From Geobacteraceae bacterium (GTDB lineage Bacteria > Desulfobacterota > Desulfuromonadia > Geobacterales > Geobacteraceae), in contig JARKPN010000101.1 in assembly GCA_029975275.1 (NCBI GenBank), positions 62,001-126,000 on the forward strand: DNA of 64,000 nt, read 5' to 3'. This document shows, in pieces, positions 47,380 through 56,181 of the stretch. The number at the start of each line of letters is the position of its first letter. The stretch's first letter is position 1. A program made the position numbers and the translations under genes. The notes beneath the pieces are model-generated. The model did no database searches and was not told the DNA's origin. It saw nothing but the letters and a program-made list of their open reading frames with translations.

Positions 47380-47545
47380 CTAGTGTCCTGTGCGGTTAGT
47401 TCACCGCAAGAATGCCGAGGAATTTTGGTTCCTGGCAAGGCGCGGCGACACAGGCCTAGCGGGGTCTAAGCCGAGGAGTCGGAACGCGGCTAGGGGCCAA
47501 AAGGCCCGGAATTGTAAGGAAGGAATTAGCCGCACAGGACACTAG
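47380..47545. mobile_element. MITE-like element with 23-base terminal inverted repeats
   Basis: Left end 47380-47402 (CTAGTGTCCTGTGCGG...) and right end 47523-47545 are inverted repeats with two mismatches over 23 bases. The 166-base element has no open frame. Its flanks do not show a clean target duplication. The ends and size fit a non-autonomous transposon remnant; the partner transposase is not here. Confidence 0.65.
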
Positions 47546-47674
47546 CGAGAAACCGGAATGCTCGTCGGCCAGAGAACTTTACGAAAGCATTGGAAGGCAG
47601 TTCAGCGGGGGTTTTGGGGACTGCACGGGAGTGGTTTCTATAAAATTGTCGATCTGTGGGGAAAGACATGCAGG

Positions 47675-47766
47675 CAGGAGAAGACGGATGCCGGAAAAAC
47701 AACAAGCTTCGCTTGCTTGCGGGCGAACATTTCAATCATCGGCCCACCGGCACCCGCCTTCTCCTG
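47675..47766. repeat. Inverted repeat of 20-base arms in a gene-free segment
   Basis: Left arm 47675-47694 (starts CAGGAGAAG) and right arm 47747-47766 pair as a near-perfect inverted repeat with two mismatches, around a 52-base loop that contains a CAAGC-TTC-GCTTG mini-hairpin. It could be a structured RNA, a second MITE-type remnant or chance. No protein frame here is convincing. Confidence 0.4.
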
Positions 47767-47828
47767 TTAGAATGTTACAAACTGCTCGTGCGGAATAACG
47801 CTACCCAACCTGAGGGCCAGGAAAAACA

Positions 47829-47984
47829 TTATCCTATGATAAGATTACTTCTCCTCGCCCTGTTGGAGAGTATCGTTGGATCAAGCAATTCACCGCAACC
47901 TGTGCATCTCCAGGCATAAAAAGACCGCACATAATCATAGTACTTCTCTGAAAACATGAGCCCTTTGCATTTTGGACATTGCAT
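47829..47984 (-). CDS. 51-residue zinc-ribbon protein
   Basis: A short gene with GAGGGAGGG upstream of the ATG at 47984. Residues: Cys3-Pro-Lys-Cys6 and Cys27-Thr-Gly-Cys30 form a four-cysteine zinc ribbon, with aromatic residues between (KYYDYVRSFYAWR). The C-terminal end is basic (NRARRSNLIIG). Codon pattern and ribosome binding site support a real gene, but no family name is known to me. It stands alone, 133 bases downstream of the HhH gene on the same strand. Confidence 0.75.
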   Translation of the reverse strand: MQCPKCKGLMFSEKYYDYVRSFYAWRCTGCGELLDPTILSNRARRSNLIIG

Positions 47985-48117
47985 GACGATCCCTCCCTCT
48001 GAAAAAATTCACTGAAAACCAAGTGCCCAAAAATATTTCATCAAGCATGCCAACGCTTGAGAATGCACTGTCCCGATTCCCCCAGTTTTTTATAGATGAT
48101 TATATTATTCTTATATT

Positions 48118-48702
48118 TCAGCGAATTACATCTCTCCCGAAGTAACGTTCCATGTGCCTCAATTTTCCTTCTCCAATGCCGGGTACCCTTAACAGATCCC
48201 TAATCGAAGAAAAATCGCCATAATTTTGACGGTCGTAAACTATCTTTTTTGCCGTAGCCGGGCCGATACCGGGAATATACTCCCATTCGGAGGCATCCAT
48301 CCGGTTTGGGTCCAAGGGAACTCCCAGAAGCATTTTCTCCAGGACATTCATTTTTTCCATTTTAATTTCGGTAAGTTGACTGTTTTTAGCAACAAGGGAG
48401 AGGACATCGCCACTGCGTATGCTTTTCGGCAGTATTCCCGAATCTTTAATATTATACCCGGAAGCATGTATCGTCATATTTATGACGGTTCTTGGATCCA
48501 CACCGGAGGAGACCATATATATCCCGGGTCTGATAACGTCTCCCTGAATGCGAATGACTCTCTCACCCCTGCTCTGTACCCCTGAAGGCAGAAAGGCCGC
48601 GACATCTCCCGTAGGGGAAACGGCGCGGCCTCTCTGCTGAAGCAACACGGTGAGGGTAAGCCCCACCAGCAAAAGTATCAACCGTCGGCGACGGTCGTTC
48701 AT
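48118..48702 (-). CDS. Exported helix-hairpin-helix protein (ComEA-like)
   Basis: 194 residues. An N-terminal hydrophobic segment (6-21) anchors or exports it. Residues about 50-105 ([19 protein letters not shown]) resemble an SLBB-like soluble-ligand-binding strand set. Two HhH motifs at the C-terminus, [15 protein letters not shown] and [15 protein letters not shown], are the DNA-binding element of ComEA. Its start overlaps the cimA stop (ATGA). A DNA-uptake or surface DNA-binding role is inferred; the company of cimA does not explain it. Confidence 0.82.
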   Translation of the reverse strand: MNDRRRRLILLLVGLTLTVLLQQRGRAVSPTGDVAAFLPSGVQSRGERVIRIQGDVIRPGIYMVSSGVDPRTVINMTIHASGYNIKDSGILPKSIRSGDVLSLVAKNSQLTEIKMEKMNVLEKMLLGVPLDPNRMDASEWEYIPGIGPATAKKIVYDRQNYGDFSSIRDLLRVPGIGEGKLRHMERYFGRDVIR

Positions 48703-50285
48703 TTCTTTATCGTCTCCGCCTCCTCGTCCTTGTCGAGCTTGTATTCTATGCAGTCCACAAGCGCTTGGTAGGAAGCTTCAATGATGTTGTCGGAAACGCC
48801 GACCGTACCCCAGCGGTCCTCCTTGTCACCGGATTCCACCAGAACTCTGGTCGCAGAGGCGGTCCCCTGCCCCGCCGGAAGGACGCGGACCTTATAGTCA
48901 TGGAGCCTTACGTCCTTGAGCCTCGGGTAGAACTTCTCCAGGGCCTTTCGCAATGCGTTGTCCAGCGCGTTAACCGGGCCGGCTCCCTCCGCGGCTGTGT
49001 GTTCGATCTTGCCGCCCACCTTTACCATGATGGTGGCTTCCGAGATCGGCTTCTGGTCCCCTTGACGCTTCTCGTCGATGACCCGGAAACCAATCACCGA
49101 AAAGAATTTTTTGTGGGTGCCGAGCGCGCGTTTCATGAGAAGCTCGAATGAGGCCTCCGCGCCTTCGAACTGATAACCTCGGTTCTCCATTTCCTTTATG
49201 CTGTCAAGGATCTCCATGGTTATGGGATCCTTGCTGTCCAGGTCGAGATTGAACTCTTCAGCCTTTGCAAGGATATTCGAACGGCCCGAGAGGTCCGAAA
49301 CCAGGATTCTCGTGGCATTTCCCACCAGCTCGGGCCTGATGTGCTCATAGGTCTCCGGATGGCGCTGAATGGCGCTGACGTGCACGCCCCCCTTGTGCGC
49401 AAAGGCCGACTTGCCCACGTAAGGCTGATGCTTGTCCGGTGAAATATTGCAGAGTTCATAGACGTAACGGGACAGTTCCGACAATCTTTTCAACTGGATG
49501 TCCGAGATGCAGTCAAGTTGCATTTTGAGCTTCAGTGCCGGGATGATGGAACAGAGGTTGGCGTTGCCGCACCTCTCCCCGAAACCGTTTATGGTCCCCT
49601 GCACATGCACAACACCCCGCTCTACGGCCACGAGGGAATTCGCCACCGCGCACTCGGAATCATTATGGGTATGTATGCCCAGCGGCGTGGACACATGCCT
49701 GCGCACGTCTTCCACGATGGCCGCAATCTCGAAAGGCATCGTGCCTCCGTTCGTGTCGCACAGCACGATACAGTCGGCCTTTGCCTCTTCGGCGGCCCTG
49801 AGCGTCTTCAGAGCATATTCGGGATTTGCCTTGTACCCGTCGAAAAAATGTTCGGCATCATAAAATACCTCGGCAACATGGTCCTTCAGATACTCCAGAG
49901 AGTCGAAGATCAACCCCAGGTTCTCTTCCAGTGAGATGCGGAGAGCTTCGCGTACCTGGAAGTCCCAGGTCTTGCCGAAAATGGCCACAACGCCCGCTTC
50001 CGATTGTATGAGGGTACGGATGTTCTGATCCTTGTCGGGAGTCGACTTCGCCCTCCTGGTGGAACCGAATGCGGCTATCTTGGCATTGGCGAGTTTTTCT
50101 TTCCGGATTTCTTTGAAGAAGGCGACGTCCTTCGGGTTGCTCCCGGGCCAACCTCCCTCGATATAGTGAATGCCCATCTCGTCCAGTCTGTGTGCAATAC
50201 GGATCTTGTCCTCGACCAGGAGAGATATGTCCTCGGCCTGGGTCCCGTCCCGAAGAGTGGTATCGTAGAGTTTGAGTTGACTCAT
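48699..50285 (-). CDS. cimA: Citramalate synthase
   Basis: Condenses pyruvate and acetyl-CoA to citramalate, giving 2-oxobutyrate for isoleucine without threonine deaminase. 528 residues: HMGL-like TIM barrel with [13 protein letters not shown] at the N-terminus, metal-binding HTHND near residue 210, and a C-terminal LeuA-type regulatory domain (about 400-528) for feedback by isoleucine. The length and divergent end distinguish it from LeuA. Lies 30 bases after lysC in the same operon. Confidence 0.93.
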   Translation of the reverse strand: MSQLKLYDTTLRDGTQAEDISLLVEDKIRIAHRLDEMGIHYIEGGWPGSNPKDVAFFKEIRKEKLANAKIAAFGSTRRAKSTPDKDQNIRTLIQSEAGVVAIFGKTWDFQVREALRISLEENLGLIFDSLEYLKDHVAEVFYDAEHFFDGYKANPEYALKTLRAAEEAKADCIVLCDTNGGTMPFEIAAIVEDVRRHVSTPLGIHTHNDSECAVANSLVAVERGVVHVQGTINGFGERCGNANLCSIIPALKLKMQLDCISDIQLKRLSELSRYVYELCNISPDKHQPYVGKSAFAHKGGVHVSAIQRHPETYEHIRPELVGNATRILVSDLSGRSNILAKAEEFNLDLDSKDPITMEILDSIKEMENRGYQFEGAEASFELLMKRALGTHKKFFSVIGFRVIDEKRQGDQKPISEATIMVKVGGKIEHTAAEGAGPVNALDNALRKALEKFYPRLKDVRLHDYKVRVLPAGQGTASATRVLVESGDKEDRWGTVGVSDNIIEASYQALVDCIEYKLDKDEEAETIKK

Positions 50286-50315
50286 GGCTCACCTTTTTGT
50301 TGGAATGAAAAGCGG

Positions 50316-51548
50316 CTATTCGGGCTGCACATCCTTGTTGGACAGCCCGAAGGCATTATGGAGCACCCGCACGGCAAGCTCGGTATATTTGGCATCGATG
50401 ACCACCGAAATCTTTATTTCCGAAGTGGAGATCATCTGTATATTGATTCCCTCGTGCGCCAGAGTATCGAACATCTTGGTGGCAACACCAGCATGGCTCC
50501 TCATTCCCAGTCCCACGATGGACACCTTGGAGATACTCTCATCGGTAAGGACGTCTTTCGCGTTAATTTCCTCGGCTGCCTCCCTGGTGATGAGGAGGGC
50601 CTTCTTGAAATCCGCCTTGCTTACAGTGAAGGTGAAATCGGTATACCCATCTTCGCTTACGTTCTGCACAATCATGTCTACGGATATGTTCGCTTCGGAA
50701 AGGGGAGAAAGGAGTCTTGCCGCTATCCCGGGCTTGTCTGGGACCCGCATGACGGCTATCTTCGTTTCATCCTTTGCGTAGGTGATGCCAGAGACGAGAA
50801 TCGACTCCATTTCACTATCCTCCTTGGTAACCAGAGTTCCTTTGTTATCATTGAAACTTGAACGGACATGCACGTTCACGTTGAATTTTTTGGCGAACTG
50901 GACCGAACGGATCTGCAAAACCTTCGCCCCCAGGCTTGCGAGCTCCAGCATCTCGTCATAGGAGATCCGGTCGATCTTTCTGGCTCCCTCGCATATGTTG
51001 GGATCGGTGGTGTATACGCCGTCAACGTCCGTATAGATCTCGCAGACATCAGCCTTCAGCGCGGCCGCCAGGGCAACCGCCGAGGTATCCGATCCACCGC
51101 GGCCGAGGGTGGTAATATTCCCTGTCCGATCCACTCCCTGAAAGCCGGCGGCAACGATGATGGTGCCATCCGCCAAGTCCTGACGCATGTTCTTTTCGCT
51201 TATCTTCTCGATGCGCGCCTTGCTGAACGCGCTGTCCGTGACAATCGGCACCTGGTGCCCGAGGTACGATTTGGCCTTATACCCCATGGACTTGAGACAC
51301 ATGGCCAGCAGGGCCACCGTCACCTGCTCCCCCGAGGATACCAGCACGTCGTATTCGCGCGTATCGGGAAATTCGCAGATTTCATTGGCAAAGGCAACAA
51401 GCTTGTTCGTCTCTCCCGACATGGCGGACAGCACCACGACCAACTGATTACCGGCATCGTAGGTCTTCGCAACCCTCCTGGCAACATTCTTGATTCGTTC
51501 GATATCCCCCACCGAGGTACCGCCGTACTTCTGTACAACCAGAGCCAT
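50316..51548 (-). CDS. lysC: Aspartate kinase
   Basis: Phosphorylates aspartate at the head of lysine, methionine and threonine synthesis. 410 residues, monofunctional. Begins [31 protein letters not shown] and the downstream substrate site are intact; two ACT domains (about 265-405) give feedback regulation. Located between tsaE and cimA, so aspartate-family and citramalate pathways are co-expressed. Confidence 0.96.
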   Translation of the reverse strand: MALVVQKYGGTSVGDIERIKNVARRVAKTYDAGNQLVVVLSAMSGETNKLVAFANEICEFPDTREYDVLVSSGEQVTVALLAMCLKSMGYKAKSYLGHQVPIVTDSAFSKARIEKISEKNMRQDLADGTIIVAAGFQGVDRTGNITTLGRGGSDTSAVALAAALKADVCEIYTDVDGVYTTDPNICEGARKIDRISYDEMLELASLGAKVLQIRSVQFAKKFNVNVHVRSSFNDNKGTLVTKEDSEMESILVSGITYAKDETKIAVMRVPDKPGIAARLLSPLSEANISVDMIVQNVSEDGYTDFTFTVSKADFKKALLITREAAEEINAKDVLTDESISKVSIVGLGMRSHAGVATKMFDTLAHEGINIQMISTSEIKISVVIDAKYTELAVRVLHNAFGLSNKDVQPE

Positions 51549-51631
51549 TTCCAGTCCCCCATCAATCTATGAAATGTCAAAGCCTCATCAAACCCCGCAG
51601 CCGCGGGTTCGATGTCACCATCCGATGCGGT

Positions 51632-52111
51632 TCACGCCTTCGCCGGATGCATGCGGACAAGCTCGGCCGTCAGTTTCCCGTAGCGTGAGCCGTTCCACGA
51701 AATTTCCATCCTCCGTTCCGTATCCCCGGTCAGGATAAACTCGATCCTCAGGTACTCCTCGGGTAACTCCGAAACCAGCCTGTCGGCCCATTCCACGACA
51801 CAGACGCCCCGGCCCGAAAAATATTCGTCAAATCCCAGATCCCGGATATCGCCGTCTCCGTCGAGCCGGTAGAGGTCGAAATGATACAGGGGTATCCTCC
51901 CAGTGTACTCATTGAGCAATGTATACGAAGGACTTGCGACGCAGATGTCCGGACTTACTCCGAGACCCCGGGCCACCCCCTGGGTGAAATGAGTCTTTCC
52001 TGCGCCCAGGTCCCCTGCCAGGGCGATAAAATCACCGGGCCTCAGCAGCTTTCCAAGAGATTCTCCGATGGCCGCGGTCTCTTCGACACTGTGGCTCACG
52101 ACAGCAGGCAT
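51632..52111 (-). CDS. tsaE: tRNA threonylcarbamoyladenosine biosynthesis ATPase TsaE
   Basis: 159 residues, normal length. Walker A GDLGAGKTHFTQG is at about residues 33-45, with SPSYTLLNEY, YHFDLYRL and VEWADRL as other family motifs. It energises the TsaBDE cycle for t6A at position 37 of ANN-reading tRNAs. Five bases separate it from the CBS gene upstream; 83 bases to lysC downstream. Confidence 0.95.
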   Translation of the reverse strand: MPAVVSHSVEETAAIGESLGKLLRPGDFIALAGDLGAGKTHFTQGVARGLGVSPDICVASPSYTLLNEYTGRIPLYHFDLYRLDGDGDIRDLGFDEYFSGRGVCVVEWADRLVSELPEEYLRIEFILTGDTERRMEISWNGSRYGKLTAELVRMHPAKA

Positions 52112-52116
52112 GGGGC

Positions 52117-52566
52117 CTAATCCGCCATGCTGCGTATGAGATCGATGCGGGACACGATCCCCGCGAGCTTTCCCTCCTCAACTACCGGGACGGCATGGAT
52201 TTTCCTGGTGCTCATGATATCGGCGATTGCGTTGACCGGCGTGTCCGAAGTGACCGTGACCACCTCCCTTGCACAGATATCGCCGACGGTCCGGGCCGTC
52301 ATCCTTTTGAGCTCCTTTTCGAACCTCTTCTCGCTCTCAAGGTAGATAACCCAGTCAAAAAGGGAGATTACCGTTGGAATGTGAAAACTCTTGTCCTGCT
52401 CTATCAGGTCCGATTCGGTCACGATCCCGACGAGATTCCCTGTGGAATCCACCACCGGCACGCTCCCGATGCGGTGGGCCGTAATAATTCCTGCGAGTTC
52501 ACGGATGGTGGTTTCCATGGTAACCGTGACAACTTCCTTTGTCATGACGTCGCGGGCGGTAAGCAT
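52117..52566 (-). CDS. Stand-alone CBS-domain pair protein
   Basis: 149 residues, two CBS domains (about 1-60 and 88-148) with linker. Motifs VMTKEVVTVTMETTIREL and IGSVPVVDSTGNLVGIVTESDL in the first, VVTVTSDTPVNAIADIM and IHAVPVVEEGKLAGIVSRIDLIRS in the second. Such pairs bind AMP/ATP or related ligands as sensors. Target unknown; placed between nnr and tsaE. Ribosome binding site GAGAG precedes the ATG. Confidence 0.9.
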   Translation of the reverse strand: MLTARDVMTKEVVTVTMETTIRELAGIITAHRIGSVPVVDSTGNLVGIVTESDLIEQDKSFHIPTVISLFDWVIYLESEKRFEKELKRMTARTVGDICAREVVTVTSDTPVNAIADIMSTRKIHAVPVVEEGKLAGIVSRIDLIRSMAD

Positions 52567-52578
52567 ATCAGTCTCTCC

Positions 52579-54135
52579 CTAAGGCTGTCCGTATTCTGTC
52601 AGTTTCTTGTACGCGAAAGGAATACGCTCCTGGACGTCGGTGGCGTTAATCCCTGTTTCGCCCTTCTCGGCAGCAACCATATCCGCTGCCAGGCCGTGGA
52701 TAAACACCCCCACCATGCAGGCTTCCATGGCATGATAGCGCTGTCCCAGCAGGGAGGCGAGTATCCCGGTCAGCACGTCCCCCATGCCTCCGGAGGCCAT
52801 GCCCGGATTGCCGCTGCCGTTGACGGCGATTTCGCCCTCCGGTGAGGCTATGACGGTATCCGCTCCCTTGAGGATGAGATAGACCCGGTAGCGCAGGGCA
52901 AACTCCCTTGCCGCGGCAACCCGGTCTCTCTCTATGTCGTCGATGGTCAGGCCGGTGAGCCGGGACATCTCTCCCGGATGCGGGGTGAGGACCAACGTCC
53001 GCGGCTTTTTCTCCAGCAGGATTGAGACGTCATCCGCGATCGCGTTCAGTCCGTCGGCGTCCACCACCATGGGAAGGTCGCACTCCCTCAGCAGCATCCG
53101 CACCAGGGCGCCGGTATCCGCCTCCCTTGATATTCCCGGGCCGAGCGCCACGCTGTCCTTGCCACGGAGGGCCATGAGGACGGCATCCAGGTTGCGTTCG
53201 CCGAGAAACCCGACGCCTGCGTCGGCAAGCGGCAGGGTCATCGCCTCAGTGGTCTTGGTCTCCAGTATCGAATTCAGGCTGGCAGGCACTGCCAGCGTTA
53301 CCAGCCCCGAGCCTGTCCTGACAGCGCTGTTGGCCGCCAGTGAGGCTGCGCCGGTTTTCCCGGTGGAACCGGCAATGATCAGGCAGTGTCCGTAGCTCCC
53401 CTTGTGTCCCCTGCGGTCCCGTCTCCTCACCAGAGGGCGTATCGTCACGGGGTCGAGGAACTGTCGGGTTTCCGTGGCCGCGGTTACCACATCGGGGAGC
53501 CCGATATCGGCTATTACGAGCTTTCCGGTATGTTCGCGGCCTGGGTAGAGGACGTGACCCATCTTGCCGAATGCGAAGGTAACCGTAATGTCCGCCTCAA
53601 CGGCGACCCCCAGGACACGTCCGCTTGCCGCGTCAATCCCGGAGGGAAGATCGACCGAGAGCACCGGTTTCCCCGAGCCGTTCATAAGGCGTATCGCTTC
53701 CGCGTGGATCCCCGACACCTCCTTGACGAGCCCTATTCCGAACAGCGCGTCGACGACCACCGAGGCGCTGTCCAGCGCGGAGGCCAGGGATGTGAGACCC
53801 TCTTGGGAGGGACAGAACACCAGATCCGAGGGTTCCAGGAGCAGCAGGTTCGTCAGCGCGTCGCCGGATATCCGGGACCGTTCGGCAAGGACGAATACCC
53901 TGGCGTTCCATCCTGACCGACGCAGGCAGCGCGCTATGACGTACCCGTCCCCGCCGTTGTTCCCTTTTCCTGCGACAATGACCGCCGACCTTCCCCCACC
54001 GTGGCCGAATTCGTCAACAACCACGTCCGCACAGGCCCTGCCGGCGGTTTCCATCAGCAGGCGGCCGGGAATGCCGTGCTGCTCCATTGTGCGGCGTTCA
54101 GCCTCTCTCATCGTGGCGGCGGTGACTATTCTCAT
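52579..54135 (-). CDS. nnr: Bifunctional NAD(P)HX epimerase/dehydratase
   Basis: 518 residues, two fused domains. The N-terminal epimerase (about 1-220) has GKGNNGGDGYVIAR. The C-terminal ADP- or ATP-dependent dehydratase (about 230-518) has SYGHCLIIAGSTGKTGAA, TPHPGEMSRLTG and GNPGMASGGMGDVLTGILA, including the conserved GxGD. It repairs hydrated NADH and NADPH. Three bases after acpS, the usual bacterial neighbour. Confidence 0.95.
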   Translation of the reverse strand: MRIVTAATMREAERRTMEQHGIPGRLLMETAGRACADVVVDEFGHGGGRSAVIVAGKGNNGGDGYVIARCLRRSGWNARVFVLAERSRISGDALTNLLLLEPSDLVFCPSQEGLTSLASALDSASVVVDALFGIGLVKEVSGIHAEAIRLMNGSGKPVLSVDLPSGIDAASGRVLGVAVEADITVTFAFGKMGHVLYPGREHTGKLVIADIGLPDVVTAATETRQFLDPVTIRPLVRRRDRRGHKGSYGHCLIIAGSTGKTGAASLAANSAVRTGSGLVTLAVPASLNSILETKTTEAMTLPLADAGVGFLGERNLDAVLMALRGKDSVALGPGISREADTGALVRMLLRECDLPMVVDADGLNAIADDVSILLEKKPRTLVLTPHPGEMSRLTGLTIDDIERDRVAAAREFALRYRVYLILKGADTVIASPEGEIAVNGSGNPGMASGGMGDVLTGILASLLGQRYHAMEACMVGVFIHGLAADMVAAEKGETGINATDVQERIPFAYKKLTEYGQP

Positions 54136-54138
54136 ATA

Positions 54139-54516
54139 TTAGCGCTCCAGGACCACCATGGCCACGGCATAGGCCCCGTCATGGGAAAGTGCGGTATGGG
54201 ACATCTTCAGACCCAGCTCGGCAAAGATGGCAGCGGCCCTGCCGTGGAGTTCCAGACGGGGTTTACCGAGATCGTTTCTGACCACCTCGACATCCTTCCA
54301 GGACATGCCGTCCCGCAGGCCCAGCCCGCTGGCCTTGAAAAACGCCTCCTTTGCGGCGAAGCGGGTGGCAAAGTGCTGGGCGCTCCGTTTCTTCCGGCCG
54401 CAGTACTCGATTTCCGCCGGGGTGAACACCCGCTGGAACAGGGAATCCTTTCCCTCCGCGAGAAACCGCTCGAAGCGCGTGATGTCAACTATGTCGATGC
54501 CGGTGCCGAAAATCAT
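54139..54516 (-). CDS. acpS: Holo-[acyl-carrier-protein] synthase
   Basis: 125 residues from the ATG at 54516, which gives the normal start [18 protein letters not shown]; the frame extends 213 bases further but that part is not AcpS-like. Mg ligands are the Asp in GIDIVD and Glu in [11 protein letters not shown]. Adds the phosphopantetheine arm to ACP. No clear ribosome binding site is seen. First gene of the operon ending with the HhH gene. Confidence 0.93.
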   Translation of the reverse strand: MIFGTGIDIVDITRFERFLAEGKDSLFQRVFTPAEIEYCGRKKRSAQHFATRFAAKEAFFKASGLGLRDGMSWKDVEVVRNDLGKPRLELHGRAAAIFAELGLKMSHTALSHDGAYAVAMVVLER

Positions 54517-54586
54517 CGCATGTGCCGTCCCGAAAGAGGGTACCGGAGACCCTTCGTGTTCCGTTCCCCAAAAGGCGAATCGGATC

Positions 54587-54615
54587 TTTTTACAGTGAAT
54601 CCCACCCACTGTCAA
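54587..54615 (-). promoter_or_regulatory. Promoter of the acpS-nnr-CBS-tsaE-lysC-cimA-HhH operon
   Basis: Reverse strand consensus TTGACA (54615-54610), 17-base spacer, TAAAAA (54592-54587). A leader of about 65 bases would precede acpS. Confidence 0.5.
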
Positions 54616-54749
54616 TCGTCTTCTTGACCACGGTTCAGCAATCGTAGAATCCGGGAAGGGAGGCCCCGACAGATGGAACCATGACCACGCTTCCGCTGGG
54701 CTGTGGAACGGGATCACCGTTGCCGGCATCCCTTTTTTTGCCCTCCCGG

Positions 54750-54777
54750 TTTACCCCTCTTTGATTTATGGTAGAAT
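54750..54777 (+). promoter_or_regulatory. Promoter of the YtxH-like gene
   Basis: TTTACC (54750-54755) and TAGAAT (54772-54777), 16 bases apart, 31 bases ahead of the ATG. Confidence 0.5.
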
Positions 54778-54808
54778 GTTCCCCATTCGACAGCTAAAGG
54801 AGGTGCAT

Positions 54809-55156
54809 ATGCCGGACAGGAACACCACCATCAAGGTAGGGGCATTGATGCTGATTGCCGGTGGAGTCATCGGTGCGGGAGTGGCCCTGCTTTTCGCCCC
54901 CCAGTCGGGGAAAGCGACGCGCAAGGATATATCCCGCTACGCCAGGAAGGTCAGACGGCGGGCAGAGGACGTGGTGGACGACTTTTCCGACACCATATCC
55001 AGGATGGTCGAGACGGTTGGGGAGAAGTCGGCCGACATCCTCGACAGGGGCACCGATCTCGCTCACGACGTCAAAAAGGAGATCCTTAAGACTATCGAGG
55101 ACGGCCAGGAAAAGCTGGAAAAACAACGTGCCCGCCTCGCACGTTTCCTCGGATAG
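54809..55156 (+). CDS. YtxH domain protein
   Basis: 115 residues from the ATG at 54809, behind a near-perfect AAAGGAGGT. One hydrophobic helix (about 9-30) with GVIGAGVALLFAPQSGKATR, the YtxH signature, then an amphipathic coiled-coil tail. Family members are small membrane-associated proteins linked to general stress; molecular role unknown. Divergent from acpS and convergent with the TPR gene. Confidence 0.85.
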   Translation: MPDRNTTIKVGALMLIAGGVIGAGVALLFAPQSGKATRKDISRYARKVRRRAEDVVDDFSDTISRMVETVGEKSADILDRGTDLAHDVKKEILKTIEDGQEKLEKQRARLARFLG

Positions 55157-55223
55157 GCCGCGCGCCCTGCCGGTTCAGGCGAGGGGAGCGTCCTCACGGC
55201 CTCCCCTTCCGTGTCCGCCCGCT

Positions 55224-56018
55224 TCACTGTTTTGCTTCTTCCTTCAACCCTTCAAGTACCGCCCGAACCTCGCTGATTGTCTCTTCCGCTCGGGGTGACT
55301 TCTCATTCTTCAGGTAAAGCTCGAAATATTTAATCGCATCCGTAATCCTCTCCTGGTCGAGACAGATGCTGCCCATGGTCAGGTAAGGCAGTGGAAAGGA
55401 TGGATCGAGCCTGACCGCTGCCGCGCACTCCTTCTCGGCCTCCGCGAGATCGTCCATATCGTAGTAGAGCTCACCGAGGTTGAAATGCGCTGCCGCATCC
55501 TCGGGATCGATTGTCACACCCTTCCGGTATGCGTCGATGGCCTTTTCCCGCTCGCCGAGGCCGTAATAGGCGTCACCCAGCGCGTTCAGCGCAAAGACAT
55601 TGTGGGGATCCATCTCCAGTGCGGTGGTATAGTACCGGATCGCCTCGTCGGGCTGCTCCATGCAGTTGTATACCAACCCCACGCTCACGTATCCGTCAGG
55701 GTCATCAGGGTTCAGTCCGATGACGCGCCGGTATGCATCAATGGCTTCCTGGTACCGGCCCGCCTCGAAATGTATATCCCCCACTGCCGTCAAGGCTTCC
55801 GTGTTTCCGGGATCCAGGCGCAATCCCTCGCTATAGGCGGCAAGGGCCTCGGCCAGCTTCCCGAGCTCGGCCAGACCGTAGCCGAGTCTGAAATGGCCCT
55901 CGGGGCGTTCCGGTTCAAGCTGCACGCATCGTCTGAAGCGCTCCACCCCCTTTTTTATTTCTCCCGCCTCCAGAAAAGCTATCCCCTCCCGCAGACCGTC
56001 ATCAAAAAGTTCAGGCAT
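55224..56018 (-). CDS. Tetratricopeptide repeat protein
   Basis: 264 residues from the ATG at 56018 (GGAGGT seven bases upstream); a longer form is less likely. About seven 34-residue TPR units, with repeated pattern such as AYRRVIGLNPDDPDGYVSVG and YYTTALEMDPHNVFALNALG. A cytoplasmic scaffold for protein interaction; partners unknown. No signal peptide. Divergent from ptsP. Confidence 0.9.
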   Translation of the reverse strand: MPELFDDGLREGIAFLEAGEIKKGVERFRRCVQLEPERPEGHFRLGYGLAELGKLAEALAAYSEGLRLDPGNTEALTAVGDIHFEAGRYQEAIDAYRRVIGLNPDDPDGYVSVGLVYNCMEQPDEAIRYYTTALEMDPHNVFALNALGDAYYGLGEREKAIDAYRKGVTIDPEDAAAHFNLGELYYDMDDLAEAEKECAAAVRLDPSFPLPYLTMGSICLDQERITDAIKYFELYLKNEKSPRAEETISEVRAVLEGLKEEAKQ

Positions 56019-56124
56019 TGCCGCCACCTCCATTCCAAGGATTACCCTTTTCGGCCCAACTATACCAGAAACCATCCCCGATCGCCACAAATCCCCGGAT
56101 CAGGTTAAAAATGGCTGAAATAGC

Positions 56125-56153
56125 TTTCCATAGGATATCGAATCACTTATACT
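56125..56153 (+). promoter_or_regulatory. Possible promoter of ptsP-modE
   Basis: TTTCCA (56125-56130), 17-base spacer and TATACT (56148-56153), about 28 bases before the ptsP ATG. The -35 is weak. Confidence 0.4.
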
Positions 56154-56181
56154 CAAACTCTATTCAAAAGGATATAGCGAC

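Noticed and set aside
47690-47800. A 36-codon plus-strand frame starting ATGCCGG with AGGAG upstream.
   Set aside because: The AGGAG is part of the inverted repeat and the product is not protein-like.
54517-54729. N-terminal extension of acpS by 71 codons.
   Set aside because: Not similar to AcpS; the extension contains the promoter at 54587-54615.
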